From Ruminococcaceae bacterium UBA1734 (GTDB taxonomy: Bacteria; Bacillota; Clostridia; Oscillospirales; Acutalibacteraceae), in assembly GCA_002315765.1 (NCBI GenBank), contig DCIE01000007.1, positions 1,286-35,095 on the forward strand: DNA of 33,810 nt. The letters run 5' to 3'. The notes beneath the pieces are model-generated. The model did no database searches, had not been told where the DNA came from, and saw only the letters and a list, made by a program, of their open reading frames with translations. Made by a program: the position numbers and the translations under genes. This document shows positions 25,011 through 32,724 of this stretch, one piece after another. How positions within the stretch are numbered: the stretch's first letter is position 1; the number at the start of each line of letters is the position of its first letter.

Positions 25011-26192
25011 ATGGACCTTAACGAAAAGTGTGTGATTTCTCTGATAAAAAGTGCAATTACCGGAGAAGAAATTGTTTTTTCGGATGATTGTAATATCAAT
25101 AAAATACTTAAGATAGCGAATAAACATGCGGTACTTAATCTTGTTGTTGACGGGCTTTCTAATTGTAAAAAGGATTCCTTGATTAGCGATAAAGCTTTAA
25201 ACGATTTGTGTTCGGGTATGCCATTATCTAAAAAACAAATTCATGCCGCAGAAAAACTTAAAAACGAGTTTGAGAAAAATCACATAGATTATATGTTCCT
25301 TAAAGGGCTTAATCTTAAAAACATATATCCCAAACCTGAAAACAGGGAGATGGGAGACCTGGACATTTTAATAAAAACCAATCAATATGAATTAATAAGA
25401 AAAATATTAATTAATTTAGGGTATGATGAAAAGGAAGAAAGCGACCACGAACTGATTTGGTGTAAGGGCGATTTGTATCTGGAGCTTCATAAGCATTTAA
25501 TTCCCACAAATAATAAGGATTATATTAAATATTTTAAGAATGGTTGGCAATTTGCGAAAATAGTAAGTGATGACAGTTGCGAGTATTGTATGTCTCCTGA
25601 TGACGAATATATTTTTCTGCTAACACATTTGGCAAAGCATTTTCGTGACGGCGGTATCGGGATAAGGCATTTTGTTGATTTATGGATATATAAGAATAAG
25701 TATTCCTTGAATAATGAATATATTGAAAAGAAACTTGCCTTAATAAATCTTAATGAGTTTAATGCAAATGTAAACAAAACTATTGATGTTTGGTTTAACG
25801 GTGTAGAAACCGATAAGAAAACCGAGTTTATTACCCGGTATGTTTTGTCATCGGGAACCTTCGGAAGCAATGTAAATCATATATACTCAGACGGACTTGT
25901 GGCAATGCTTAAAAACGGCTCGGTTGCTGCGGGAAGAAAAGACACGGTTTTTCGCCTGATATTTCCTACATATAAAAGGATGGCACAAAAATATCCTATA
26001 TTGGAAAAATTTCCGTTTCTTTTGCCGTTTTCATATTTCCCGAGATGGTATGAGGCCATTTTTATACGAAAAGGTATTATTACTAAGTACAGAGGGGAAA
26101 TAAAACAACAAACCGAGGAAAATGTACTTAATTATATGAATAATTTAAAGTATATGGGAATTTCCTTTAACGATAATGACTTTCGAAAATAG
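25011..26192 (+). CDS. Nucleotidyltransferase-family protein (NTP_transf_5 type)
   Basis: 393-residue protein of the uncharacterised nucleotidyltransferase group (PF14907 type). The core motifs are FLKGLNLKNIYP (K98), NREMGDLDILIK (D116 and D118, likely metal ligands), and GDLYLELHKHL (E158). This resembles the catalytic triad of the polymerase-beta fold. Members are common in capsule and peptide-modification clusters, but their substrate is not established as far as I know. Here it is the last operon gene, before the terminator at 26202, after a 44-nt gap containing AGAGGA. Confidence 0.75.
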   Translation: MDLNEKCVISLIKSAITGEEIVFSDDCNINKILKIANKHAVLNLVVDGLSNCKKDSLISDKALNDLCSGMPLSKKQIHAAEKLKNEFEKNHIDYMFLKGLNLKNIYPKPENREMGDLDILIKTNQYELIRKILINLGYDEKEESDHELIWCKGDLYLELHKHLIPTNNKDYIKYFKNGWQFAKIVSDDSCEYCMSPDDEYIFLLTHLAKHFRDGGIGIRHFVDLWIYKNKYSLNNEYIEKKLALINLNEFNANVNKTIDVWFNGVETDKKTEFITRYVLSSGTFGSNVNHIYSDGLVAMLKNGSVAAGRKDTVFRLIFPTYKRMAQKYPILEKFPFLLPFSYFPRWYEAIFIRKGIITKYRGEIKQQTEENVLNYMNNLKYMGISFNDNDFRK

Positions 26193-26201
26193 TATTGATT
26201 A

Positions 26202-26227
26202 AAGAGAAGCTTTGCCTTCTCTTTTTT
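26202..26227 (+). terminator. Terminator of the polysaccharide operon
   Basis: AGAGAAG (26203-26209) pairs with CTTCTCT (26216-26222) around a 6-nt loop and runs into six T (26222-26227). It begins 10 nt after the last stop codon and marks the end of the 20-gene unit. Confidence 0.88.
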
Positions 26228-26280
26228 CATAAAAAGGTAAAGAAAATCACATTTAAGCCTATTTTAGTAAAATATTGATG

Positions 26281-26309
26281 TTGCTTTTATAATAATGCTA
26301 CTGTATAAT
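26281..26309 (+). promoter_or_regulatory. Promoter of the GH3 gene
   Basis: TTGCTT (26281-26286), a 17-nt spacer and a perfect TATAAT (26304-26309), in AT-rich DNA. The predicted start is near 26316, about 40 nt before the GH3 start codon. I see no obvious operator in this short leader. Confidence 0.7.
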
Positions 26310-26355
26310 TATTTTAAATACTGAATTTTAACATTTTGAAAAGGAATGAATTAAA

Positions 26356-28488
26356 ATGTTTGCTCAATTTGATAAACAAATAGATGAAATAATAAGCAAA
26401 ATGACCTTAAAAGAAAAAATAGGTCAGTTAAATCAGGAAAAGGCGCCATCGGGAAAAGAGGAATACGAAAATCTTTTGGAAATGGCGAAAAGAGGCGAAG
26501 TCGGTTCGGTCTTGTGGGCAAGTTCCGCTTATGCAGGAGCAGGAAACGAACCGGGAATTAATGTTGAATTAATGGACGAACTTCAAAAATGTGCGGTGGA
26601 AAATTCAAGATGCAAAATCCCTGTAATTTTCGGCAGAGATGTAATTCACGGACATAAAACCGTTTATCCCATTCCCTTGGCTATGGCTTGTAGTTTTAAT
26701 AATGATTTGGTGGAAAAATGCTATCGTGCCACGGCTAAAGAAGCCGCAAATGACGGAATACAGTGGAGCTTTGCACCAATGATTGACTTGTCAAGAGACC
26801 CTCGCTGGGGAAGAATTATCGAAGGTCCCGGAGAAGACCCATTTGTAGGTGCATCCTTTGCAAAGTCGGCAGTTAAGGGATTTATGGGCGAGAAATTGTC
26901 CGATAAGGATAGTGTTGTTGCCTGTGCAAAGCATTATATCGGCTACGGTGCTTCAGAAGGCGGAAGGGATTATCATAGAACGGAAATTTCGGATTATACA
27001 TTGTATAATTTCTATTTACCTGCTTTCAGAGCCGCTGTTAATGCAGGTGTGGGAACCGTTATGTCCTCCTTTAACGATATAAGCGGACAGCCCATATCCT
27101 CAAGCGTTCATCATATAAGAGAAATTCTGAAAGAAAAGGTAGGCTTTGAGGGATTTGTTGTTTCGGATTGGGATGCAGTAATCCAACTTGTAAAGCAAGG
27201 TGTGGCAAGAGACGAGAAGGATTGTGCCGAGTTATCCTTAAAAGCAGGTATTGACCTTGATATGAAGGATAGAGCATACCTTACATATCTTGAAGAGCTT
27301 GTAAAAGAAGGGATTGTTTCCGAGGAATTAATAAATGATTCGGTAAAACGAATTTTGAGGGTTAAATTTGCCAAAAATCTTTTTGAAAATCCGTATAGAA
27401 ATCAAGTGTCTTATGATAGAAAAGAGCATTTTGCTTTGGCAAGGGAAATTGCCGAAGAAACGGCAGTTTTGTTGAAAAACGACAATGTGTTGCCGCTTAG
27501 TAAAACTCAAAAAATCGGTGTAATAGGACCGTTCTTAAAAGAAAAACGGGATTTGATTGGAAGTTGGACACTTGACGGAAAGGCTGAAGAAACACCAAGC
27601 CTTTATGAAGCATTGCTAAATCGCCCGGAGAAAGAAAATATTGTGTTTGCCGATAGTCTTGAGGAATTGTCGGGAGTTGATACTGTTTTGTTGGCTTTAG
27701 GAGAGGTACATACCAATACAGGCGAAGCAAATGCAGTAGCAAAACTTACTTTGACCGATGACCAAATTGAACTTGTAAATAGAGTTAAATCACTAAAAAA
27801 GAAAACTATTGCGGTAATATTCAGCGGCAGACCTCTTGCTATCACCCGACAAATACCCTGCCTTGACGGAATTTTGTATGCTTGGCATAGCGGAAATGAA
27901 ACTGCACCGGCAATTTGTAATTTGTTGTTTGGTGATAAGGTGCCAAGCGGTAAACTTGCTATGACATTTCCGAGAACGGTGGGACATATCCCGATGTATT
28001 ATAATGTTACCCCAAGCGGAAGACCGGTTGACGGATATTACGGTGAAAATCCGGAAAATTGTTATAATGATATTCCCGCATCACCTCTTTATCCTTTTGG
28101 TTTCGGACTTTCTTATACCGAGTTTTCTTATGAAGATATTAAGTGCGATAATAAAGAATTATCCCTTGATGAGCTCAAAAACGGCAAAAAATTCAATATT
28201 TCGGTAAAGGTTAATAATAAGGGCGATTATTCTGCTAAGGAAACAGTACAGCTTTATATCAGAGATTTGATTTGTTTAAATATGAGGCCGCTGCGTGAGC
28301 TTAAGGCTTATCAAAAGAAAGAAATCCAAAAGGGCTGCGACGAGACCTTTGAATTTTCGGTGGGCTATGAAGAATTGGGATACTATTATTCTGACGGTAG
28401 TTTCCATGTTGAGCCGGGCGAATTCGAGATTTATGTGGGCGATAACTGCCTAACTGAAAACAAAATTGTTATAAATGTAAAAGCGTAA
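26356..28488 (+). CDS. Glycoside hydrolase family 3 beta-glucosidase-like enzyme
   Basis: Retaining exo-glycosidase of family GH3, 710 residues. The N-terminal barrel domain (about 1-330) contains GRDVIHGH, DLSRDPRWGRIIEGPGEDP, KHYIGYGASEGGRDYH and the nucleophile D271 in FVVSDWDAV. The alpha/beta sandwich domain (about 365-580) has IGVIGPFLKEKRDLIGSW and the conserved PLYPFGFGLSYTEFSYEDI. A fibronectin type III-like domain (about 590-705) completes the BglX-like layout. No signal peptide is present, so it probably acts on imported oligosaccharides. It has its own promoter and terminator and is not part of the polysaccharide operon. Start ATG after AAAAGGA. Confidence 0.92.
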   Translation: MFAQFDKQIDEIISKMTLKEKIGQLNQEKAPSGKEEYENLLEMAKRGEVGSVLWASSAYAGAGNEPGINVELMDELQKCAVENSRCKIPVIFGRDVIHGHKTVYPIPLAMACSFNNDLVEKCYRATAKEAANDGIQWSFAPMIDLSRDPRWGRIIEGPGEDPFVGASFAKSAVKGFMGEKLSDKDSVVACAKHYIGYGASEGGRDYHRTEISDYTLYNFYLPAFRAAVNAGVGTVMSSFNDISGQPISSSVHHIREILKEKVGFEGFVVSDWDAVIQLVKQGVARDEKDCAELSLKAGIDLDMKDRAYLTYLEELVKEGIVSEELINDSVKRILRVKFAKNLFENPYRNQVSYDRKEHFALAREIAEETAVLLKNDNVLPLSKTQKIGVIGPFLKEKRDLIGSWTLDGKAEETPSLYEALLNRPEKENIVFADSLEELSGVDTVLLALGEVHTNTGEANAVAKLTLTDDQIELVNRVKSLKKKTIAVIFSGRPLAITRQIPCLDGILYAWHSGNETAPAICNLLFGDKVPSGKLAMTFPRTVGHIPMYYNVTPSGRPVDGYYGENPENCYNDIPASPLYPFGFGLSYTEFSYEDIKCDNKELSLDELKNGKKFNISVKVNNKGDYSAKETVQLYIRDLICLNMRPLRELKAYQKKEIQKGCDETFEFSVGYEELGYYYSDGSFHVEPGEFEIYVGDNCLTENKIVINVKA

Positions 28489-28493
28489 TTTTC

Positions 28494-28521
28494 AGTTGCC
28501 GTATTTTTGCGGCAACTTTTT
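28494..28521 (+). terminator. Terminator of the GH3 gene
   Basis: AGTTGCCG (28494-28501) and CGGCAACT (28510-28517) form a perfect 8-bp stem with an 8-nt loop, leading into a T-run (28517-28521) that continues as CTTTT. Confidence 0.9.
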
Positions 28522-28524
28522 CTT

Positions 28525-28551
28525 TTGAATTAAGGGTAATTGTGCTATAAT
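28525..28551 (+). promoter_or_regulatory. Extended -10 promoter of the alcohol dehydrogenase gene
   Basis: TGCTATAAT (28543-28551) is an extended -10 element with a perfect TATAAT. The -35 is weak: TTGAAT at 28525 with a 15-nt spacer, or TTTTGA at 28523. It begins just after the GH3 terminator. The predicted start, about 28558, is almost at the ribosome binding site, so the leader is only about 15 nt. Confidence 0.6.
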
Positions 28552-28572
28552 CAGTATTAGGAGTTGATTGTG

Positions 28573-29748
28573 TTGAATAATTTTGCTTACTATACCCCTA
28601 CCAAAGTATTTTTCGGAAAAGATGAAGAATTAAATGTAGGGAAAATAATAAAAGAATACTGTCCGAAAAAGGTGCTGGTGCATTACGGAAAAAACTCGGC
28701 AAAAAAGAGTGGACTGCTTGATAAAATAACCAGTTGTTTGGATAAGGAAAACATTAAATATGTTTTGCTTGGTGGGGTTGTTGCAAATCCTGAGCTGTCT
28801 CTTGTCAGAGAAGGAATAGAACTTTGTAAAAAGGAAAATGTGGATTTTGTTCTTGCCGTGGGCGGAGGTTCGGTAATAGATTCGGCTAAGGATATTGCTA
28901 ATGGTGTTGCCAATCCCGATATTGATGTTTGGGATTTTTCATTAGGAATTAGTAAGCCTTTAAAGACATTGAAAAAGGGTGCAGTATTAACCCTTTCGGC
29001 GGCAGGTTCGGAAATGTCAAATTCCTGCGTAATAACAAATTCCGAAACCGGTGAGAAAAGAGGATACGGAAGCGACCTTAATAGGCTGGATTTTGCCATT
29101 GAAAATCCCGAACTTACATATTCCGTAGGCAAATATCAGACCGGCTGCGGTGCGGTGGATATTTCAATGCATACTATTGAGCGTTACTTTAGTGTAGGCG
29201 ATAATACCGATGTAACCGATGCGGTAGCCGAAGCAGTTATCAGAGAAGCCTTTAAATCAGGGAAAGAATGTTTTAATAATCCTGACGATTATAATGCAAG
29301 GGCAAATATGATGTGGGCATCCTCTTTGGCACATAACGGACTTACCGGATGCGGCAGAGATGTTGCCTTGACGGTCCATCAGTTTGAACACGAAATTTCA
29401 GGAAAGTATCCCCATATTGCCCACGGTGCAGGTCTTGCCGCCGTTTGGAGTGCCTTTGCAAGATATGTGTATAAGGCAAATATTGATAGATGGTATAGAT
29501 ATGCAAAAAATGTTTGGGGTGTGGAAGAAGGCGGAAAGGAAGAAGCAATCCTTAAAGCCGTTAAAATGCAAGAAGATTATTATGTGTCAATAGAAATGCC
29601 CATAAGGCTTAAACCTTTGGGGGTTAAGAAAGAAGACCTGGAAGAACTTGCCCTTAAATGTACAAGAAATAAAACAAGAGTTTTGTCGGGGTATATGACT
29701 TTAGATTATGATGATGTTTTAGCCATTTATAAAAACGCATACGAATAA
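28573..29748 (+). CDS. Iron-containing alcohol dehydrogenase (BdhA-like)
   Basis: NAD(P)H-dependent, iron-containing alcohol dehydrogenase of the butanol dehydrogenase type, 391 residues from TTG 28573. The N terminus MNNFAYYTPTKVFFG is typical. The cofactor loop is VGGGSVIDSAKDIA. Iron ligands by family analogy are D196, H200, H269 and H284, in GAVDISMH and VHQFEH...PHIAHG. TTG 28573 lies 9 nt after TAGGAG (28558-28563); GTG 28570 is equally possible, while TTG 28564 abuts the site. The likely role is to reduce aldehydes and reoxidise cofactor in fermentation. Monocistronic. Confidence 0.92.
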   Translation: MNNFAYYTPTKVFFGKDEELNVGKIIKEYCPKKVLVHYGKNSAKKSGLLDKITSCLDKENIKYVLLGGVVANPELSLVREGIELCKKENVDFVLAVGGGSVIDSAKDIANGVANPDIDVWDFSLGISKPLKTLKKGAVLTLSAAGSEMSNSCVITNSETGEKRGYGSDLNRLDFAIENPELTYSVGKYQTGCGAVDISMHTIERYFSVGDNTDVTDAVAEAVIREAFKSGKECFNNPDDYNARANMMWASSLAHNGLTGCGRDVALTVHQFEHEISGKYPHIAHGAGLAAVWSAFARYVYKANIDRWYRYAKNVWGVEEGGKEEAILKAVKMQEDYYVSIEMPIRLKPLGVKKEDLEELALKCTRNKTRVLSGYMTLDYDDVLAIYKNAYE

Positions 29749-29755
29749 TCACAAT

Positions 29756-29779
29756 AAAGGGGGGAGAAATCCCTCTTTT
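29756..29779 (+). terminator. Probable terminator after the alcohol dehydrogenase gene
   Basis: AAAGGGGG (29756-29763) pairs with CCCTCTTT (29771-29778) with one G-U pair and a 7-nt loop. The T-run after the stem is short, so termination may be incomplete. Confidence 0.55.
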
Positions 29780-29867
29780 CGTAAAGCTATATTGTTAATT
29801 AAATAACAAAGTTTGTGAAAAAATTATTTATATTTTTAAAAAGATTGTTAAAAAATATAAAAAGTCG

Positions 29868-29896
29868 TTGACAAAGGCGGTAAAAAGTAATATAAT
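29868..29896 (+). promoter_or_regulatory. Consensus promoter of serC-serA
   Basis: Perfect TTGACA (29868-29873), 17-nt spacer, perfect TATAAT (29891-29896). Predicted start near 29903. The short leader carries a small hairpin, TGCGA (29916-29920) with TCGCA (29927-29931), just before AGGAGG (29936-29941). The match to consensus predicts strong constitutive expression. Confidence 0.92.
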
Positions 29897-29949
29897 GATA
29901 TCATAAAATAGTAAGTGCGATAATTGTCGCAAATTAGGAGGAAAAATAA

Positions 29950-31029
29950 ATGTCCAGAGTTTATAATTTTAGTGCAGGTCCGTCTATGTTGCCGGAAGAG
30001 GTGCTTAAAACAGCAGCTGATGAAATGCTTGAGTTTGGTACAACCGGTCAATCGGTTATGGAAATGTCCCACCGTTCAAAGGAGTATCAGGCAATCTTTG
30101 ATGAAGCCGAGGCTAATCTTCGTGAAATAATGAACATTCCCGATAATTATGATGTTCTTTTCCTTCAGGGTGGTGCTTCAACACAGTTTGCCATGGTTCC
30201 TTTCAATCTTATGAATAAGAATAAAAAGGCTGATTATATTATTACAGGTCAGTGGGCCAATAAGGCATATAAGGAAGCTGCCCGTTACGGTAATGCAAGA
30301 GCAGTTGCATCCAGTGCCGATAAGACATTCTCTTATATTCCGAAAACCACAAGAGATGATTTCGATAAGGATGCAGATTATGTTCATATTTGTATGAATA
30401 ATACCATTTACGGTACAAAGTATCATGAGTTACCCGATACCGGTGATGTTCCGCTTGTAGCTGATATTTCAAGCTGTATTCTTTCCGAGCCTATTGATGT
30501 TACAAAATTCGGTATGCTTTATGCCGGTGCTCAAAAGAATGTTGCCCCTGCCGGTGTAACAATTGTTATTATCCGTAAAGACCTTGTGGGAAATGCTATG
30601 GAGCAAACACCCACAATGCTTAATTATCAAACCCATGCCGATAACGGCTCAATGTTTAACACACCGCCTTGCTACTGCATTTATGTTGCAGGTCTTGTGT
30701 TTAAGTGGATTAAGAAAATGGGCGGACTTGAGAAAATGAAAGAAATCAATGTAAAGAAAGCAACTATTCTTTATGATTTTCTTGATAATTCCAAGTTGTT
30801 TAAGGGTACTGTTGTTCCCGAAGACCGTTCATTAATGAATGTTCCGTTTGTTACAGGAAACGAAGAACTTGATGCTAAGTTCGTTGCCGAAGCAAAGAAG
30901 GCAGGATTTGTTAATATTAAGGGCCATAGAAGTGTAGGCGGAATGAGAGCATCTATCTATAATGCAATGCCGGTTGAGGGTGTTGAAAAGCTCGTAGAAT
31001 TTATGAAGAAATTCGAGGAGGAAAATTAA
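29950..31029 (+). CDS. serC: Phosphoserine aminotransferase
   Basis: PLP-dependent enzyme converting 3-phosphohydroxypyruvate and glutamate to 3-phosphoserine, 359 residues, the usual length. It starts SRVYNFSAGPSMLPEEVL, a family signature. Other marks are HRSKEYQ, FLQGGASTQFAMVP, the PLP Asp in VADISSCILS (D172), and the PLP lysine K196 in YAGAQKNVAPAG. The start is ATG, 8 nt after AGGAGG. serA follows one base after the stop codon, so both act in the same pathway from one mRNA. Confidence 0.97.
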   Translation: MSRVYNFSAGPSMLPEEVLKTAADEMLEFGTTGQSVMEMSHRSKEYQAIFDEAEANLREIMNIPDNYDVLFLQGGASTQFAMVPFNLMNKNKKADYIITGQWANKAYKEAARYGNARAVASSADKTFSYIPKTTRDDFDKDADYVHICMNNTIYGTKYHELPDTGDVPLVADISSCILSEPIDVTKFGMLYAGAQKNVAPAGVTIVIIRKDLVGNAMEQTPTMLNYQTHADNGSMFNTPPCYCIYVAGLVFKWIKKMGGLEKMKEINVKKATILYDFLDNSKLFKGTVVPEDRSLMNVPFVTGNEELDAKFVAEAKKAGFVNIKGHRSVGGMRASIYNAMPVEGVEKLVEFMKKFEEEN

Positions 31030-31030
31030 T

Positions 31031-32188
31031 ATGTATAAAATTAAGACTTATAATAAGATTTCAAAAATCGGTCTTGAGGTTTTTGATGATAAATATACAA
31101 TCGGTGATGAAGTGGAAAATGCAGACGGCGCTATTGTTCGTTCCGCCGCTTTACACGATACCGAATTTCCTGCAACACTAAAGGCAATTGCCCGTGCAGG
31201 TGCAGGAACAAATAATATTCCCATAGACCGTTGTTCGGAAGAGGGAATAGTTGTATTTAATACTCCGGGTGCTAATGCTAATGCCGTTAAAGAATTGGTT
31301 ATTGCAGGACTTTTGATTTCTTCTCGCCGTGTTATTTCGGCTATTGAATGGGCAAAGACATTAAAGGGCGAGGGCGACCAAGTAGGAAAACTTGTTGAAA
31401 AAGGAAAAAGTGCCTTTGCAGGTCCGGAGCTTAAGGGTAAGAAATTAGGTGTTATCGGTCTTGGTGCTATTGGTGTTTTAGTTGCCAATGCCGCTAATGC
31501 TCTCGGAATGAAGGTTTACGGATATGACCCGTATCTTTCGGTTAATTCGGCTTGGAATTTAACCCATAATGCTATTCATATTTATGATGTTAATCAAATT
31601 TTTGAAGAGTGCGATTATATTACCGTTCATGTGCCGCTACTTGACTCTACAAAGAATTTAATTAATGCAGAAAGCATTGCAAAGATGAAGGACGGAGTTC
31701 GTATTCTTAACTTTGCAAGAGGCGGTCTTGTAAATTCCAATGATATGATAGAGGCTTTGCAGTCGGGTAAGGTTGCATCTTATGTAGTTGATTTCCCAAC
31801 CGATGAAATGCTTTGTGTTGACGGAGTAATTGCTATTCCTCACCTTGGCGCATCAACACCTGAGTCGGAAGATAACTGTGCAATGATGGCGGCAAGTGAA
31901 CTTGTTGACTATATTGAAAACGGAAACATTGTAAATTCTGTTAATCTTCCTGAGATTTCAATGCCGAGAAGCGGAGCTGCAAGGGTTTGCGTAATTCACA
32001 AGAATATCCCCAATATGCTTACCGCAATTACCGGAATTGTTGCTGAAAACGGTGTAAATATCGAGAATATGCTTAATAAATCCCGTGGGGAATATGCATA
32101 TACAATGCTTGATGTAGCCCAAAAGGACGATAGTATCGTTGAAAAGATTAAGTCGGTAGAAGGCGTTATCCGTGTTAGACTAATTTGA
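31031..32188 (+). CDS. serA: D-3-phosphoglycerate dehydrogenase
   Basis: First enzyme of serine biosynthesis, oxidising 3-phosphoglycerate with NAD, 385 residues. Substrate domain: RAGAGTNNIP (55-64). NAD domain: GLGAIG (143-148), NFARGGLVN with catalytic R230, and HLGASTPESEDN with catalytic H271. A C-terminal ACT domain (about 317-385, MLTAITGIVAENGVNIENML) is the usual site of serine feedback control. This is the compact form without the long intervening domain. The binding site GAGGAGG lies in the end of serC. No serB is seen nearby. Confidence 0.96.
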   Translation: MYKIKTYNKISKIGLEVFDDKYTIGDEVENADGAIVRSAALHDTEFPATLKAIARAGAGTNNIPIDRCSEEGIVVFNTPGANANAVKELVIAGLLISSRRVISAIEWAKTLKGEGDQVGKLVEKGKSAFAGPELKGKKLGVIGLGAIGVLVANAANALGMKVYGYDPYLSVNSAWNLTHNAIHIYDVNQIFEECDYITVHVPLLDSTKNLINAESIAKMKDGVRILNFARGGLVNSNDMIEALQSGKVASYVVDFPTDEMLCVDGVIAIPHLGASTPESEDNCAMMAASELVDYIENGNIVNSVNLPEISMPRSGAARVCVIHKNIPNMLTAITGIVAENGVNIENMLNKSRGEYAYTMLDVAQKDDSIVEKIKSVEGVIRVRLI

Positions 32189-32201
32189 TATTAGTTATTC
32201 G

Positions 32202-32243
32202 ACCTGCAAAAGTCGGTATTTTTCGATTTTTGCAGGTTTTTTT
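32202..32243 (+). terminator. Terminator of serC-serA
   Basis: ACCTGCAAAA (32202-32211) pairs with TTTTGCAGGT (32228-32237), with inner TCG/CGA pairing, and is followed by seven T (32237-32243). A strong, classic terminator. Confidence 0.92.
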
Positions 32244-32273
32244 AAGAATAAGCGAAAAAAATATATTTTTTCC

Positions 32274-32302
32274 TTGACATATCTAACCTATATTGATATA
32301 AT
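32274..32302 (+). promoter_or_regulatory. Consensus promoter of tRNA-Lys
   Basis: Perfect TTGACA (32274-32279), 17-nt spacer and perfect TATAAT (32297-32302). The predicted start near 32309 leaves a very short 5' leader before the mature tRNA at 32317. Confidence 0.92.
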
Positions 32303-32316
32303 ATATAAGCTGTCTT

Positions 32317-32392
32317 GATCCATTAGCTCAGTTGGCAGAGCACTTGACTTTTAATCAAGGTGTCCGGGGTTCAAATCCCCGATGGGTCACCA
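32317..32392 (+). tRNA. tRNA-Lys (anticodon UUU)
   Basis: 76 nt with the acceptor stem GATCCAT (32317-32323) paired to ATGGGTC (32382-32388), a normal D arm, anticodon stem CTTGA/TCAAG with loop CTTTTAA (anticodon TTT at 32350-32352), the T arm CCGGGGTTCAAATCCCCG, and an encoded CCA end (32390-32392). A stand-alone gene with its own promoter and terminator. Confidence 0.97.
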
Positions 32393-32397
32393 AAACG

Positions 32398-32494
32398 AAA
32401 ATCCTATCACGCAAGTGGTAGGATTTTTGCGTTGTATTATTCATTTTTAAGCATTTATTCGTATCAATGTGATAGGATTTTCTAAATGAATAAT
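32398..32494. repeat. Interleaved inverted repeats after tRNA-Lys
   Basis: The terminator left arm AAAATCCTATCAC (32398-32410) has a second, perfect 13/13 complement at 32469-32481 (GTGATAGGATTTT), besides the imperfect local one at 32415-32427. An independent pair, ATTATTCATTT (32436-32446) and AAATGAATAAT (32484-32494), is 11/11 perfect and interleaves with it. The arrangement suggests a duplicated terminator, a remnant of an inserted repeat, or a pseudoknot-like RNA. Confidence 0.6.
32399..32428 (+). terminator. Terminator after tRNA-Lys
   Basis: AATCCTATCAC and GTGGTAGGATT form an 11-bp stem with one G-U pair around a GCAA loop, followed by T residues (to 32428), six bases after the tRNA. 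Confidence 0.88.
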
Positions 32495-32522
32495 GAATAC
32501 TGACGACTTTTGCCTTGTATGC

Positions 32523-32555
32523 TTGACAATAGAAGGTTTTATATGGTAATATAAT
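32523..32555 (+). promoter_or_regulatory. Probable promoter of the small peptide / protease unit
   Basis: Perfect TTGACA (32523-32528). The -10 is either TAATAT (32547-32552, spacer 18) or TATAAT (32550-32555, spacer 21, which is long). The suboptimal spacing hints at weak or activator-dependent expression. Confidence 0.6.
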
Positions 32556-32589
32556 TGTATATTTAACAAAAAAGGAAAGGTGTATTATC

Positions 32590-32700
32590 GTGAATAAAAA
32601 GAAACTTATTGCTATTATTGTAGTTGCAGTAGTAATTGTTGCCGTTGCAGTTGTTGCTGTTCTTTACGGAACCGGCGTTTTATCCGGTGCGGTAATTTAA
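32590..32700 (+). CDS. 36-residue single-pass membrane peptide
   Basis: Small gene starting with GTG, 9 nt after AAGGAAAGG (32572-32580), and coding 36 residues: a basic start (MNKKK), a long run of Val/Ala/Ile (about 6-25) able to span the membrane, and a short outer tail YGTGVLSGAVI. It has a good promoter and binding site and lies 24 nt before the PrsW-like protease gene. I recognise no family. Possibilities are a protease substrate or regulator, a toxin-like membrane peptide, or a signal peptide precursor. Confidence 0.7.
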   Translation: MNKKKLIAIIVVAVVIVAVAVVAVLYGTGVLSGAVI

Positions 32701-32724
32701 TCAAGAACGGTATAGATAAATATT

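Noticed and set aside
25011..26192. Initial thought of a two-gene toxin-antitoxin system from the nucleotidyltransferase fold
   Set aside because: The protein is large, has no small partner gene, and sits at the end of a polysaccharide operon.
26356..28488. GH3 gene as part of the polysaccharide operon
   Set aside because: A strong terminator at 26202-26227 and a separate promoter at 26281 place it in its own unit.
32317..32392. tRNA-Lys as an integration site of a genomic island
   Set aside because: I found no second copy of the tRNA 3' end in the window and no integrase gene, so there is no direct sign of an island.
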